Part shown: piece after piece, positions 1 to 7,981 of the stretch | Layout: every line of letters begins with the position of its first letter | How positions within the stretch are numbered: the stretch's first letter is position 1 | NCBI GenBank assembly: GCA_947589705.1 | Contig: CANQCO010000009.1 | Span: 1 to 35,549, forward strand | Length of the DNA: 35,549 bases | DNA from: Candidatus Gastranaerophilales bacterium | GTDB lineage: Bacteria; Cyanobacteriota; Vampirovibrionia; Gastranaerophilales; Gastranaerophilaceae | Direction: 5' to 3' | The notes under the pieces: generated by a model | The model's input: the letters and a program-made list of their open reading frames with translations, nothing else | The model's database searches: none | What the model was told of the DNA's origin: nothing | Translations under genes and position numbers: made by a program

Positions 1-1211
1 GCAAGTTTGACAGAAAACAATACTTTTACCCTGATCTTCCGAAAGGCTATCAGATTTCACAGTATGACCAGCCGATTTGTGTTAACGGTTATATTGATAT
101 AGAAGGTAAAAGGATAGGAATTACAAGAGCTCATTTGGAAGAAGATGCAGGTAAACTTGTACACATGGGCTCATCTGGTATAGCAGGTTCAAGCTACTCC
201 CTTGTCGACTTAAATAGAGCTGGAACACCCCTTCTTGAAATAGTATCCGAACCCGATATGCGCTCATCCGATGAAGCAAGAGCATATATGGAAGAACTTA
301 GAACAACACTAAGATATATAGGTGTTTGTGACGGCAACTTGGAAGAAGGCTCAATGAGATGCGACGCAAATATTTCAGTAAGACCCGTCGGTCAGAAGGA
401 ATTCGGTACAAGAGCCGAAATTAAAAACGTTAACAGCTTTAAAGCACTTCAAAGAGCTATTGAATATGAAATAGACAGACAAATTGATATAGTTGAAGCA
501 GGTGAAGAAGTTGTTCAAGAAACAAGGCTCTGGGATGATAATCAAGGCGTTACAAAATCCATGAGAGGTAAAGAAGATGCCCATGATTACCGTTATTTCC
601 CTGACCCTGATTTAATGCCTCTTGAAATTTCAAGAGAATGGGTTAATTCTATAGCGGAAAAAATGCCCGAACTTCCTCAGGCAAGAAGACAAAGATATGT
701 TTCATACGGGCTTACACCTTATGATGCCAATGTTCTGGTGGAACAGCAGGATATTGCACTCTTTTATGATAAAGTCGTTGAACTCGGTGCTGACCCTAAA
801 GTTGCCGATAACTTCTTAATGAAAGAAATTGCGGCATACTTAAAAGAAGAAAAAGTTACTCTTGAAGAAACTAAACTAACACCTGAATCATTCTCAGAAC
901 TCATAAAGTTAGTTACAACAGGTGCCATTTCAAATAATATAGGTAAACAAATAGTTACAACTTTATTAACAGAAGGCGGAAGCGCTAAAGCTATAGTTGA
1001 AAAACAAGGTTTGAGTGTTATTTCAGATGAAGCTTCACTTAAATCTATTATTGATAAAGTTATATCGGCTAATCCGTCACAAGTAGAACTTTATAGAGGC
1101 GGTAAAGATAAATTATTCGGTTTCTTTGTCGGACAAGTTATGAAAGAAACTAAAGGCAGAGCTAACCCTCAATTATTAAATAAACTTTTAAAAGCTGCTC
1201 TTGACGCTTAA
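1..1211 (+). CDS. gatB: Aspartyl/glutamyl-tRNA(Asn/Gln) amidotransferase subunit B, 5'-truncated by the window
   Basis: GatB is the tRNA-binding and kinase subunit of the cytoplasmic GatCAB complex, which converts Glu-tRNA(Gln) and/or Asp-tRNA(Asn) to the amidated form. The frame is open from base 3, so the gene enters from the left; about 402 residues are visible and roughly 75 N-terminal residues are missing relative to the usual length of about 475. Family motifs are clear: YFYPDLPKGYQISQYD at the very start, then EDAGKL, DLNRAGTPLLEIVSEPDMRS, SMRGKEDAHDYRYFPDPDL, and a C-terminal helical tail (GatB/YqeY domain) ending in the typical NPQLLNKLLKAAL. An apparent TTG-initiated start at 135 is only an in-frame codon inside the conserved core. 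The gene is followed directly by a strong terminator. gatA and gatC are not in the window. Confidence 0.97.
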   Translation, partial: KFDRKQYFYPDLPKGYQISQYDQPICVNGYIDIEGKRIGITRAHLEEDAGKLVHMGSSGIAGSSYSLVDLNRAGTPLLEIVSEPDMRSSDEARAYMEELRTTLRYIGVCDGNLEEGSMRCDANISVRPVGQKEFGTRAEIKNVNSFKALQRAIEYEIDRQIDIVEAGEEVVQETRLWDDNQGVTKSMRGKEDAHDYRYFPDPDLMPLEISREWVNSIAEKMPELPQARRQRYVSYGLTPYDANVLVEQQDIALFYDKVVELGADPKVADNFLMKEIAAYLKEEKVTLEETKLTPESFSELIKLVTTGAISNNIGKQIVTTLLTEGGSAKAIVEKQGLSVISDEASLKSIIDKVISANPSQVELYRGGKDKLFGFFVGQVMKETKGRANPQLLNKLLKAALDA

Positions 1212-1222
1212 TAATAAAAATT

Positions 1223-1257
1223 AAAAATCCCGTATTTATTATAATACGGGATTTTTT
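1223..1257. terminator. Bidirectional intrinsic terminator between gatB and the pilin gene
   Basis: A perfect 10-bp stem (ATCCCGTATT at 1227-1236 with AATACGGGAT at 1243-1252) with a 6-nt loop is flanked by an A-run on the left and a T-run on the right. It can therefore stop transcription from gatB on the plus strand and from the convergent pilin gene on the minus strand. Confidence 0.9.
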
Positions 1258-1272
1258 ATATGATTCTAATTT

Positions 1273-1896
1273 TTATGGTGTTTTTGTTGAACTTTCTATC
1301 GTGTTGCCGTTATCAAACATAACACCTTGAGTAGCGGTTCCATAAGGAACAACTTTTTGAGCATATATCATAGCTTGATAAATATCTCTTGGAGAACTTG
1401 AAGAAATAGTCCGTTTATTAGGTTTTTTAGCACCGTTTACATCTATCCATAAATTAGGCATAGTTGTAGATTGTGCACAAGGATTTTTGCTAAATGAATC
1501 ACAAATATCTTCTGTACCTGAACCTCCAGACTCTGTTTTAGATGTTGATGCAAAATTTGTTACACAAAATATCATGCCATCCGTTGTAGTAAAAGTGGAA
1601 CCTGTGCATGCGCTGGAATCCGTAAACGAATTTGAAGTATCCATTACGCTTAATCTTTTTTTAAATAAATTGTTTACAAGTTCTTCTCCAGATGTATAAT
1701 CTTGAGCTGTCAAACCTTCAAGTGCATAATGCATTGTAAGTGCATTACCTGTTGTTGCTATAGCTTTTTTTAATGCTGCTTTGTATTCGCTTCCACCTGT
1801 ATTATTCATTAATGTTGGTATTGTTAAAGATGCAACTACACCTATTATTACCAATACTAACAAAACTTCGGCCAAAGTGAAACCTGATTTTTTCAT
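1273..1896 (-). CDS. Type IV pilin-like (pseudopilin) protein with prepilin cleavage/methylation motif
   Basis: Protein of 207 aa beginning MKKSGFTLAEVLLVLVIIGV: a short basic leader, the G|FTLxE prepilin peptidase site (cleavage after Gly5, Glu at +5 of the mature form) and a hydrophobic helix of about 20 residues, as in type IV pilins and type II secretion pseudopilins. The rest is a Ser/Thr-rich globular domain with four cysteines that could form disulfides outside the membrane. The frame stays open upstream to a Met at 1980, but I chose 1896 because it gives the canonical leader, has an AAAGG ribosome site about 9 nt upstream, and a near-perfect promoter (1942-1971) lies between the two candidate starts. 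It stands alone, converging on gatB. No pilus assembly genes adjoin it; a PilT-type ATPase gene lies about 19 kb away. Whether it is a major or minor pilin cannot be told. Confidence 0.88.
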   Translation of the reverse strand: MKKSGFTLAEVLLVLVIIGVVASLTIPTLMNNTGGSEYKAALKKAIATTGNALTMHYALEGLTAQDYTSGEELVNNLFKKRLSVMDTSNSFTDSSACTGSTFTTTDGMIFCVTNFASTSKTESGGSGTEDICDSFSKNPCAQSTTMPNLWIDVNGAKKPNKRTISSSSPRDIYQAMIYAQKVVPYGTATQGVMFDNGNTIESSTKTP

Positions 1897-1941
1897 AAAT
1901 TTATACCTTTCATTCTTAATTAAGACTTTTGTTATATGGTA

Positions 1942-1971
1942 ATTATATACTTTATTTCCAAAATTTGTCAA
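1942..1971 (-). promoter_or_regulatory. Sigma-70-type promoter of the pilin gene
   Basis: Read on the minus strand: a perfect TTGACA (1971-1966), an 18-nt spacer and a perfect TATAAT (1947-1942). The predicted start of transcription is near 1935, giving a leader of about 40 nt before the ATG at 1896. The -35 box lies only a few bases downstream of the 9-bp tandem repeat at 1976-2011. Confidence 0.8.
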
Positions 1972-1975
1972 TTTT

Positions 1976-2011
1976 ATCATTTATATCATTTATATCATTT
2001 ATATCATTTAT
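1976..2011. repeat. Tandem repeat, four perfect copies of a 9-bp unit
   Basis: The unit ATCATTTAT occurs at 1976-1984, 1985-1993, 1994-2002 and 2003-2011 with no mismatch. It is AT-only except one C per unit and abuts the -35 box of the pilin promoter, in the position an UP element would occupy. Confidence 0.95.
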
Positions 2012-2117
2012 AAATATGATTTCTTTAATGTTAAGAAAAATGTACTATATATATTAATACATTGTGACAAAATAAAAATTTTTATTAATAGTATTTGTAT
2101 AAGAGGAAAAAATAAAA

Positions 2118-2348
2118 ATGATAAATAGTTTAAAAAATTTGGTATCACAAATATTTTATATTCCAAATACACAAACTACATCACAAGTAAAAAAAGAAGT
2201 AGGGTATAACCCGTTTGAAAATCCTTTTATACAAACTCCTTCAAAAAATAATTATGCGGTCAACAGACCTGTTAAAGGCGGATATTTTGCAGGTTATTAT
2301 AACGGAAAGCCTAATATTGTAGGCAGAAGATTATTTATTGAGGTCTAA
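2118..2348 (+). CDS. Small protein of unknown function (76 aa)
   Basis: Not recognised. The ATG is preceded by AGAGGA with about 10 nt spacing. The protein has no membrane segment and no cysteine. The first half is polar (Gln/Thr/Lys-rich); the second half is Gly/Tyr/Arg-rich (PVKGGYFAGYYNGKPNIVG) and ends in a basic-hydrophobic tail. The last 4 bases overlap the 3' end of dnaB on the other strand. The compositional split, ribosome site and absence of any better frame support a real gene. It could be a lineage-specific small protein. Confidence 0.65.
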   Translation: MINSLKNLVSQIFYIPNTQTTSQVKKEVGYNPFENPFIQTPSKNNYAVNRPVKGGYFAGYYNGKPNIVGRRLFIEV

Positions 2349-3709
2349 AACTCATTTGTTTTTGTTGGATTTTTAAACTTGGTAATGTTTGATTGGAACA
2401 ATAAATTAATATTTCCGACAGGGCCGTTTCTGTGCTTAGCTATAATAATTTCTGCTTTGCCTTTATTTTCCACGTTATCTTTATTATAATATTCATCCCT
2501 GTATATAAACATAACAATATCGGCGTCCTGCTCTATTGCGCCTGAATCCCTGAGGTCTGATAACATTGGACGTTTATCGTTTCTGGCTTCAACACCTCTT
2601 GATAACTGTGACAGCGCAATTATAGGAACATCAAGCTCCCTTGCTAAACTCTTTAACGAACGAGAAATTGCTGATATCTGCTGGTTCCTGTCGTTTGGAT
2701 TTCCTCCGCCCTCCATTAACTGCAAATAGTCTATTACAATAAGACCTAAATCTTTTTCTTCTATCATTAATCTTCTACATTTTGCTTTTATATCAGTTGC
2801 AGTTACGCCTGATGTATCATCTATATATATTTTGGCATCTGCAAACTTTGTCATGGCGTCCATTAGTTTTTCCCAGTCTTTAGCCTGCATGTGACCTGAG
2901 GTTATTCTTTGTGTATCTACTTCTGCTTCTGAACAAAGCATACGTTTTACAAGCTGCTGCTTAGGCATTTCTAATGAAAATATTGCAACGGCTTTTTTCG
3001 CTTTTAATGCTACATTTTGTGCTAAATTTAAGGCAAATGCTGTTTTTCCCATAGAAGGACGTGCTGCCAGTATTATTAAATCCGATTTTTGAAATCCTGA
3101 TGTTAATGCGTTTAAATCATAAAAACCCGTATCAATACCTACTAAATCATCTTTATTGTTATATCTGTATTCTATCTGTTCATAGCTTGATACTACTAAA
3201 TCTTGTATTGGTACTAAATCACTTGTATCTTTTTGTGAGGCTATATTAAATATCAATTTTTGTGCGTTATCTAATACAATATCGGTTTCTTCATTCTCAT
3301 AAGACATTGAAACAATCTCTGAGCCTGCATTTATAAGTGCACGTTTTATTTCTTTTTCTTGTATAATTTTTGCGTAAAATTCAACATTTGCCGTTGTGAC
3401 TACATTGAGTGCTAAATCATTAATATAAGCTCTTCCGCCTGCTTCTTCAAGTTTTTCTTCATTCCTCAAAAACTCAGACACAGTAACAATATCTATAGGT
3501 TCATTTTTCTTGAATAATTCAAGCATGGCTTCATAAATAACTCTGTGAGCCGGTTTATAAAAACTTTCGAGTTTAATAAATTCAACTATACGTCCTAGTG
3601 ACATAGGATTAACAAGAATTGCCCCAAGTACAGCTTCTTCAGCTTCTATACTTTGCGGCAGTAATTTAAGCATACCTGCTTCATTTTGTTTTGCAAGTTT
3701 ACTTGACAA
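2345..3709 (-). CDS. dnaB: Replicative DNA helicase DnaB
   Basis: Hexameric 5'-3' helicase that unwinds DNA at the replication fork and recruits primase. The 454 aa match the family length. An N-terminal DnaB domain (about 15-120; LPQSIEAEEAVLGAIL) is followed by the RecA-like ATPase domain: Walker A ARPSMGKT at 216-223, Walker B LIVIDYLQLM at 323-332, the LSQLSRGVEARNDKRP segment from 366 and the DLRDSGAIEQDADIV motif at 385-399. No intein is present. The start is TTG at 3709, chosen because GGAGG lies 4 nt upstream and the residues fit the family N-terminus. It is the last gene of a coaD / coiled-coil / dnaB series, 39 nt after its neighbour. Confidence 0.97.
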   Translation of the reverse strand: MSSKLAKQNEAGMLKLLPQSIEAEEAVLGAILVNPMSLGRIVEFIKLESFYKPAHRVIYEAMLELFKKNEPIDIVTVSEFLRNEEKLEEAGGRAYINDLALNVVTTANVEFYAKIIQEKEIKRALINAGSEIVSMSYENEETDIVLDNAQKLIFNIASQKDTSDLVPIQDLVVSSYEQIEYRYNNKDDLVGIDTGFYDLNALTSGFQKSDLIILAARPSMGKTAFALNLAQNVALKAKKAVAIFSLEMPKQQLVKRMLCSEAEVDTQRITSGHMQAKDWEKLMDAMTKFADAKIYIDDTSGVTATDIKAKCRRLMIEEKDLGLIVIDYLQLMEGGGNPNDRNQQISAISRSLKSLARELDVPIIALSQLSRGVEARNDKRPMLSDLRDSGAIEQDADIVMFIYRDEYYNKDNVENKGKAEIIIAKHRNGPVGNINLLFQSNITKFKNPTKTNEF

Positions 3710-3748
3710 ATCGCCTCCAATTAATCAGTTTTACATTCCTTTTAAATT

Positions 3749-4327
3749 TTATTCTGCATATACCTGTTTTTCATCAGTATTTGCTTTACGGTTGTTATCA
3801 CGCATTTTATTCTTTTGTGCGTATAAATATTCTTGTCCGTTTCTTACTATTCTGTGCGATTCTTCAATAGTATTATTTAATTTTTCAAGAACTTCTTCAG
3901 CATAAGATTGTGCGCCTTCTCTTGTCTGCATTGCTTCTTGATATGCGCTTCTTCTTATTGCTTCTGCTTCTTCCGTCGCTTTATTTTTCATTTCTTCACA
4001 GCTTTGTTTTACTTGTTCTTGAATTTTTGCAGCTTTTTCTCTAACAGCTCTTATTAATTCCGATTCACTCAATATATTTGACGCTGTATTTTGTGCTTCG
4101 TTAATTATTCTGTCTGCTCTGGTTTGAGCTTCAAGATATATATCATCACGTCTTTTTAAAATCATTTCCGCTGTTCTTATTTCTTCCGGCAGAATAGCTC
4201 TTATTTTCCCTAATATATCCTGCAAGTCATCCGTGTTCATAAATAAACAATAACTTCCAACATGGAATTTATTATCTAATAATTCATCTGCTTCATCTAT
4301 TAAATGACTTACTCTCAGTTCTGTCAT
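3749..4327 (-). CDS. Coiled-coil protein, DivIVA/ATP-synthase-b-like, function unknown
   Basis: Protein of 192 aa. Residues 1-60 form a compact acidic N-terminal region (TELRVSHLIDEADELLDN and a predicted helical stretch ending in LPEEI). Residues 60-170 are a long Ala/Glu/Arg/Gln-rich heptad-like helix resembling DivIVA or the b subunit of ATP synthase, but there is no membrane anchor. The basic tail is disordered. Start ATG with AAAGG upstream inside the end of coaD; the gap to coaD is only 4 nt, so translation is probably coupled. I recall a similar coiled-coil gene next to coaD in cyanobacteria, which supports the lineage inference, but a function (cell division or polarity scaffold) is only a guess. 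Confidence 0.85.
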   Translation of the reverse strand: MTELRVSHLIDEADELLDNKFHVGSYCLFMNTDDLQDILGKIRAILPEEIRTAEMILKRRDDIYLEAQTRADRIINEAQNTASNILSESELIRAVREKAAKIQEQVKQSCEEMKNKATEEAEAIRRSAYQEAMQTREGAQSYAEEVLEKLNNTIEESHRIVRNGQEYLYAQKNKMRDNNRKANTDEKQVYAE

Positions 4328-4331
4328 GGTT

Positions 4332-4814
4332 TTAACCTTTCATATATTTATTTTCTAAGTATTTTGCTACCGGCTCAGGTACAAATTTGGATACATCGCC
4401 TTTCATTAGTGCTATTTCTCTTACCGTACCGGATGATATAAAATTGTATTTCGGTTTTGTTATTAAAAATACAGTATGTATATCTGATGATAAAGCACTA
4501 TTTGCTTGTGATAACTGCATTTCATACTCAAAATCGGATACTGCTCTAAGTCCTCTTATTAATACATTTGCATTTCGTTTTTTTGCATATTCTATTGTTA
4601 GTCCGTCATAGCTGTCTATTTCGACATTTTCAATATCATTGCAGCTTTCTTTTATAAGTTTCAGTCTGTCTTCAAGCGGTAAAAAACTCTTTTTGTTTAC
4701 GTTGACCGATACTACCAGTACTACTTTATCAAAAATAGCACATGCTCTCTTCAGAACATCCAAATGTCCTTTTGTTATAGGATCAAAACTCCCCGGATAT
4801 ATCGCCGTTTTCAA
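4332..4814 (-). CDS. coaD: Pantetheine-phosphate adenylyltransferase (phosphopantetheine adenylyltransferase)
   Basis: Catalyses 4'-phosphopantetheine + ATP to dephospho-CoA, the penultimate step of coenzyme A synthesis, in the cytoplasm. The 160 aa are the typical length. Nucleotidyltransferase motifs: PGSFDPITKGH at 7-17 with the TxGH box at 14-17, RGLR at 87-90, and ISSGTVRE at 126-133, the second ATP-binding signature. The start codon is TTG at 4814 with AAAGG 8 nt upstream; no ATG fits the conserved N-terminus MKTAIYPGSFD. It heads the coaD / coiled-coil / dnaB series. A possible promoter (TTGTAA, 16-nt spacer, TATTAT at 4913-4886, minus strand) lies in the 108-nt gap upstream, but it is weak. 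Confidence 0.97.
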   Translation of the reverse strand: MKTAIYPGSFDPITKGHLDVLKRACAIFDKVVLVVSVNVNKKSFLPLEDRLKLIKESCNDIENVEIDSYDGLTIEYAKKRNANVLIRGLRAVSDFEYEMQLSQANSALSSDIHTVFLITKPKYNFISSGTVREIALMKGDVSKFVPEPVAKYLENKYMKG

Positions 4815-4922
4815 GATTTTTACCTTTGAATATTATTTACTTACATTACAATTATATTGCAATAATTCACATAAGATTATTTAACATAATAAAATGTTTA
4901 TGATTATTTACAAAATATATTT

Positions 4923-6521
4923 TTAAGAGGGATTATATCTTGTAAACTTACCGTCAAAATAAAGATGAATACAGTTTTTTCCGTTTTCTTTTGAAGTATA
5001 TAGAGCTTTATCAGCCCAATCAATTAATTCTGTTATGTTGTCGGCTGCATTCGGATATTCCGATATTCCTATACTTACCGTAGGTCTTATTGTTGTATTT
5101 TCATCAACTTTAACTTCTATTTCACTTATTTTTTTTCTTATACGTTCTGCAATTGTAACAGCATTTAAAGCTGCAGTTTCAGGCAGTATTACCGTAAATT
5201 CTTCTCCGCCGTATCTTGCCGGTATATCTACGTGTCTTATAGTTTTTTGTATTGTTGTTGCTATTTCTTTTAATACCATATCACCTACTAAGTGACCGTA
5301 TGTATCATTTACATGTTTAAAATTATCTATATCCATCATTATTAGTGATAATACATGGTGATATCTCTGCACTCTTTTTATTTCTGATTCCAATAAGAAA
5401 TAGAAATGCCTATGGATATATAATTTTGTTAAACCGTCTTTTGTTGCAAGTTCATATAACTGTGCATTATCAACCGCAATAGCAGCCTGATTTGCCAGTG
5501 CCTCTACAAATTCTAAATCTTTTTTATTAAACAGTTTCCCGTTTTTCTTATTTGTTATATTTATAATACCTATACATTCACCTTTTGCTATTAATGGAAC
5601 GCAAATTAATGAAGATACATTATCATCACCGCTAAATTGATCAAATCTGGGGTCTCTGCCTCCTAAATTAGTAATTATTGATTTCTTTTCGGTAAATACT
5701 TTTCCTGCTATTCCGCTGTCAGGCGGTATCTTACGGCATTCTATAATTCCGTTATTTATATCGTCTTCATATTTTTTGTCTTTTAATCCGTATACTACTT
5801 TTACCTGCAAAGTATTATCAGACGAATCATACAGCATTAACGAACCTTTTTCTGCATTTATGGTGTCAATTGCTTTATCTAATATTACACTTATTAATCT
5901 TTTTAAATCATCTATAAAATTAACTGCCTGTGAGATATTATATAATATAGATAAATTATGCAGTGTTTTATTTAAATCTAAAATCTTTGCTTCCTGCTCT
6001 TGTGTTTTTATAAACTTTCTAAGTATAGGATCTATACAGTTAAAAATTTGATTTAAATATTTAATATTATCATCATTGAAATCAGTTTTATCTTCCTTTT
6101 TCCCGATAAAAGCAACGCAAAAAGGTACATCATCATTATAGAATATTTTTATATATTCACTTTCAAGTTCTCCTAATTTATATGTATTCCAAAAGGCACT
6201 GTAAATATATGTACCATCTTGATTTGTTATTTTTATTAAATCGTTATTAGAATTTTGTAAAAATGGAGCATTATCTGAACTAAATTCAAAATCTAAATCA
6301 TTTCCAGATGGGATATTTTTTGTCTGAAATACTCCGTTATTATTTAGAAAAAATCTTATATTATTAAGACCTAATGATGATTTTATTAAAACAGATACTT
6401 TTGATAGTAAATCTTCAACTGAGCGAGACTGGTTTGCTGCCATATTTAAATCAAAGAGATTGTGAAGCTCCAGTACGCTTTTTTGTAAATTATATATTTT
6501 TTCTGCTAAATCTTGTGTCAT
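4923..6521 (-). CDS. GAF-domain diguanylate cyclase (GGDEF family)
   Basis: Makes the second messenger c-di-GMP from two GTP. Of the 532 aa, residues about 30-170 look like a degenerate GAF-type sensor, 190-355 a canonical GAF domain (NAEKGSLMLYD, PPDSGIAGKVF, SSLICVPLIAKGECIGIINI), and 358-525 the GGDEF domain. The catalytic loop is RYGGEEF (GGEEF at 438-442), with metal-binding DIDNFKHVNDTYGH at 397-410. The inhibitory I-site RxxD is present as RHVD at 429-432, five residues before GGEEF, so product feedback is expected. No EAL domain and no membrane segment: a soluble sensor-cyclase. It sits 22 nt after a small membrane protein gene. There is no Shine-Dalgarno sequence, but a TATAAT lies at 6533-6528, so a leaderless transcript starting at the ATG is possible. 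Its ligand is unknown. Confidence 0.95.
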   Translation of the reverse strand: MTQDLAEKIYNLQKSVLELHNLFDLNMAANQSRSVEDLLSKVSVLIKSSLGLNNIRFFLNNNGVFQTKNIPSGNDLDFEFSSDNAPFLQNSNNDLIKITNQDGTYIYSAFWNTYKLGELESEYIKIFYNDDVPFCVAFIGKKEDKTDFNDDNIKYLNQIFNCIDPILRKFIKTQEQEAKILDLNKTLHNLSILYNISQAVNFIDDLKRLISVILDKAIDTINAEKGSLMLYDSSDNTLQVKVVYGLKDKKYEDDINNGIIECRKIPPDSGIAGKVFTEKKSIITNLGGRDPRFDQFSGDDNVSSLICVPLIAKGECIGIINITNKKNGKLFNKKDLEFVEALANQAAIAVDNAQLYELATKDGLTKLYIHRHFYFLLESEIKRVQRYHHVLSLIMMDIDNFKHVNDTYGHLVGDMVLKEIATTIQKTIRHVDIPARYGGEEFTVILPETAALNAVTIAERIRKKISEIEVKVDENTTIRPTVSIGISEYPNAADNITELIDWADKALYTSKENGKNCIHLYFDGKFTRYNPS

Positions 6522-6543
6522 AATTTAATTATACAATAAAATT

Positions 6544-6867
6544 TTATTTTTCGGCATTTTTAGTTTTTTTATTTTCAAAATAGGTTATTAGTGCTGATGA
6601 ACTGATTAAAACCGGTAAGAAAAATCCTTTCATATTTCTTACAAAAGCTTTTTTTAATGGTATAGCTGTTGAATTTTTATCAATAAATGACCATAGTAAT
6701 GTCATACTTAAAAGTACGGGAGTTGACTTTCCTGCATTTTTTACAAAACTGTCAGCATATTTTACTATGGCAGGACTAGCCGGCTGATAACTGTTTTGTT
6801 TTTTCTCATTGTTTACTACATTTTGCGATGTAAAAAATATTTTGTTTTGAGAAATATTTTTAATCAT
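6544..6867 (-). CDS. Small two-helix membrane protein, unknown function
   Basis: Not recognised. Starting at 6867 it has 107 aa: a polar N-terminus (MIKNISQNKIFFTSQN) and two hydrophobic segments, one around STPVLLSMTLLWSFI and one around GFFLPVLISSSALITYF, separated by a basic loop, with a Lys-rich tail. An in-frame ATG at 6903 would add 12 residues and overlap ribD by 20 nt; I prefer 6867 because it clears the ribD stop and gives an N-terminus resembling other unknown proteins in this window. It lies between ribD and the diguanylate cyclase gene on the same strand, with small gaps. Confidence 0.7.
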   Translation of the reverse strand: MIKNISQNKIFFTSQNVVNNEKKQNSYQPASPAIVKYADSFVKNAGKSTPVLLSMTLLWSFIDKNSTAIPLKKAFVRNMKGFFLPVLISSSALITYFENKKTKNAEK

Positions 6868-6883
6868 ATATTCTTTTCTTACC

Positions 6884-7981
6884 TTATTTCCCTTCAAAAA
6901 CACTGTATAATATTATATCGTTTTTTAGTACTTTAGTCGACATTATTTTTAAATTGTTACATTCCGATATATTATTTCTGTTAAAACCGTAAACAAAATT
7001 GTATGCTTCCTTATCACCTAATATTTTGGGCGCAATAAATTGAATTAAATCGTCAGCCAGATTTTCTTCAATAAAAGATTTATTAAGCATTCCTCCGGAT
7101 TCAATGAGTATACTTTTTATACCTTTTTCATACAATATTTGTACAGCTTTTTTTATGTCTATGTGTCCGTTTTTCAAAGGGCATTTTACAAATTCAGCAT
7201 TTTCGGCATGATTTTTTATTTGTTTATCGGATATTTTATCTGAAACGACAACAATAACTCTTGTTCCGTCATTATTATATACTTTTGAGTCTTTTAAGGT
7301 ATTAAGATTAGTATCAAGTATTATTCTTATTGGATTTCTGCCTTTTTTCAACCTGCAAGTTAATGAAGGATTATCTTTTATAACAGTTGAAGATGATGTT
7401 AAAATTGCATCATAGATATTTCTTAATTTCTGTACTTCACTTCTTGAGACTTCGTCGGTTATCCATTTTGAAGAACCTGTTTTGGCTGCAATTTTGCCGT
7501 CGAGTGTTGCAGCTGTTTTAATTGTTATATAAGGTTCATTCTTTATTTGATTTTTTAAAAATATTTTATTAAGGCTTCGGCATTCATCTTCAAGAATGCC
7601 AACTATTACTTCAATGCCTGCATTTTTAAGTCTTTTTATACCTTCTCCAGCTACCTTTGGATTAGGATCTATCATGCCCGCTACAACTCTTTTGAAACCT
7701 TTTTCAATAATTAAATCACAGCATGGCGGGGTCTTGCCATAGTGTGAACATGGTTCTAAATTTACTATTATGGATTTACCTTTTAAATCCCCTTTAGCTT
7801 TTAAAATTGCATTTCTTTCGGCATGGTTTTCGCCGTATTTTTCATGCCAGCCTTCCGATATAATATTAAAATCATCATCAAAAATAACTGCGCCTACAAG
7901 CGGATTTGGTGATACTCTGCCATATCCTCTTTTTGCAAGCTTAATACATCTTCTCATTAATCTTTCGTATTGTTTTTGCAT
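6884..7981 (-). CDS. ribD: Bifunctional riboflavin biosynthesis protein RibD (deaminase/reductase)
   Basis: Catalyses the second and third steps of riboflavin synthesis: deamination of the pyrimidine formed from GTP, then NADPH-dependent reduction of the ribosyl side chain. The 365 aa hold both domains. Deaminase (1-145): SPNPLVGAVI at 24-33, zinc ligands in HAE at 53-55 and PCSHYGKTPPC (Cys78, Cys87). Reductase (about 150-365): PYITIKTAATLDGKIA, SSKWIT and the C-terminal FIAPKILG. Start ATG 7981 fits the family N-terminus but overlaps the upstream gene by 25 nt and has only a weak AAGAAAG ribosome site, so translational coupling is likely. No other rib gene is nearby; the rest of the pathway must be elsewhere. 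Confidence 0.96.
   Translation of the reverse strand: MQKQYERLMRRCIKLAKRGYGRVSPNPLVGAVIFDDDFNIISEGWHEKYGENHAERNAILKAKGDLKGKSIIVNLEPCSHYGKTPPCCDLIIEKGFKRVVAGMIDPNPKVAGEGIKRLKNAGIEVIVGILEDECRSLNKIFLKNQIKNEPYITIKTAATLDGKIAAKTGSSKWITDEVSRSEVQKLRNIYDAILTSSSTVIKDNPSLTCRLKKGRNPIRIILDTNLNTLKDSKVYNNDGTRVIVVVSDKISDKQIKNHAENAEFVKCPLKNGHIDIKKAVQILYEKGIKSILIESGGMLNKSFIEENLADDLIQFIAPKILGDKEAYNFVYGFNRNNISECNNLKIMSTKVLKNDIILYSVFEGK

Noticed and set aside
1897-1980. In-frame extension of the pilin gene to a Met at 1980
   Set aside because: It lies upstream of the TTGACA/TATAAT promoter and inside or next to the tandem repeat, and would bury the prepilin leader; the ATG at 1896 has a proper ribosome site.
1976-2011. 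CRISPR-like array
   Set aside because: Nine-bp contiguous units without spacers; a simple tandem repeat.
3061-3249. Antisense reading frames inside dnaB, smc, thrC and other genes
   Set aside because: Low-complexity or hydrophobic shadows of conserved genes, without ribosome sites or family motifs.
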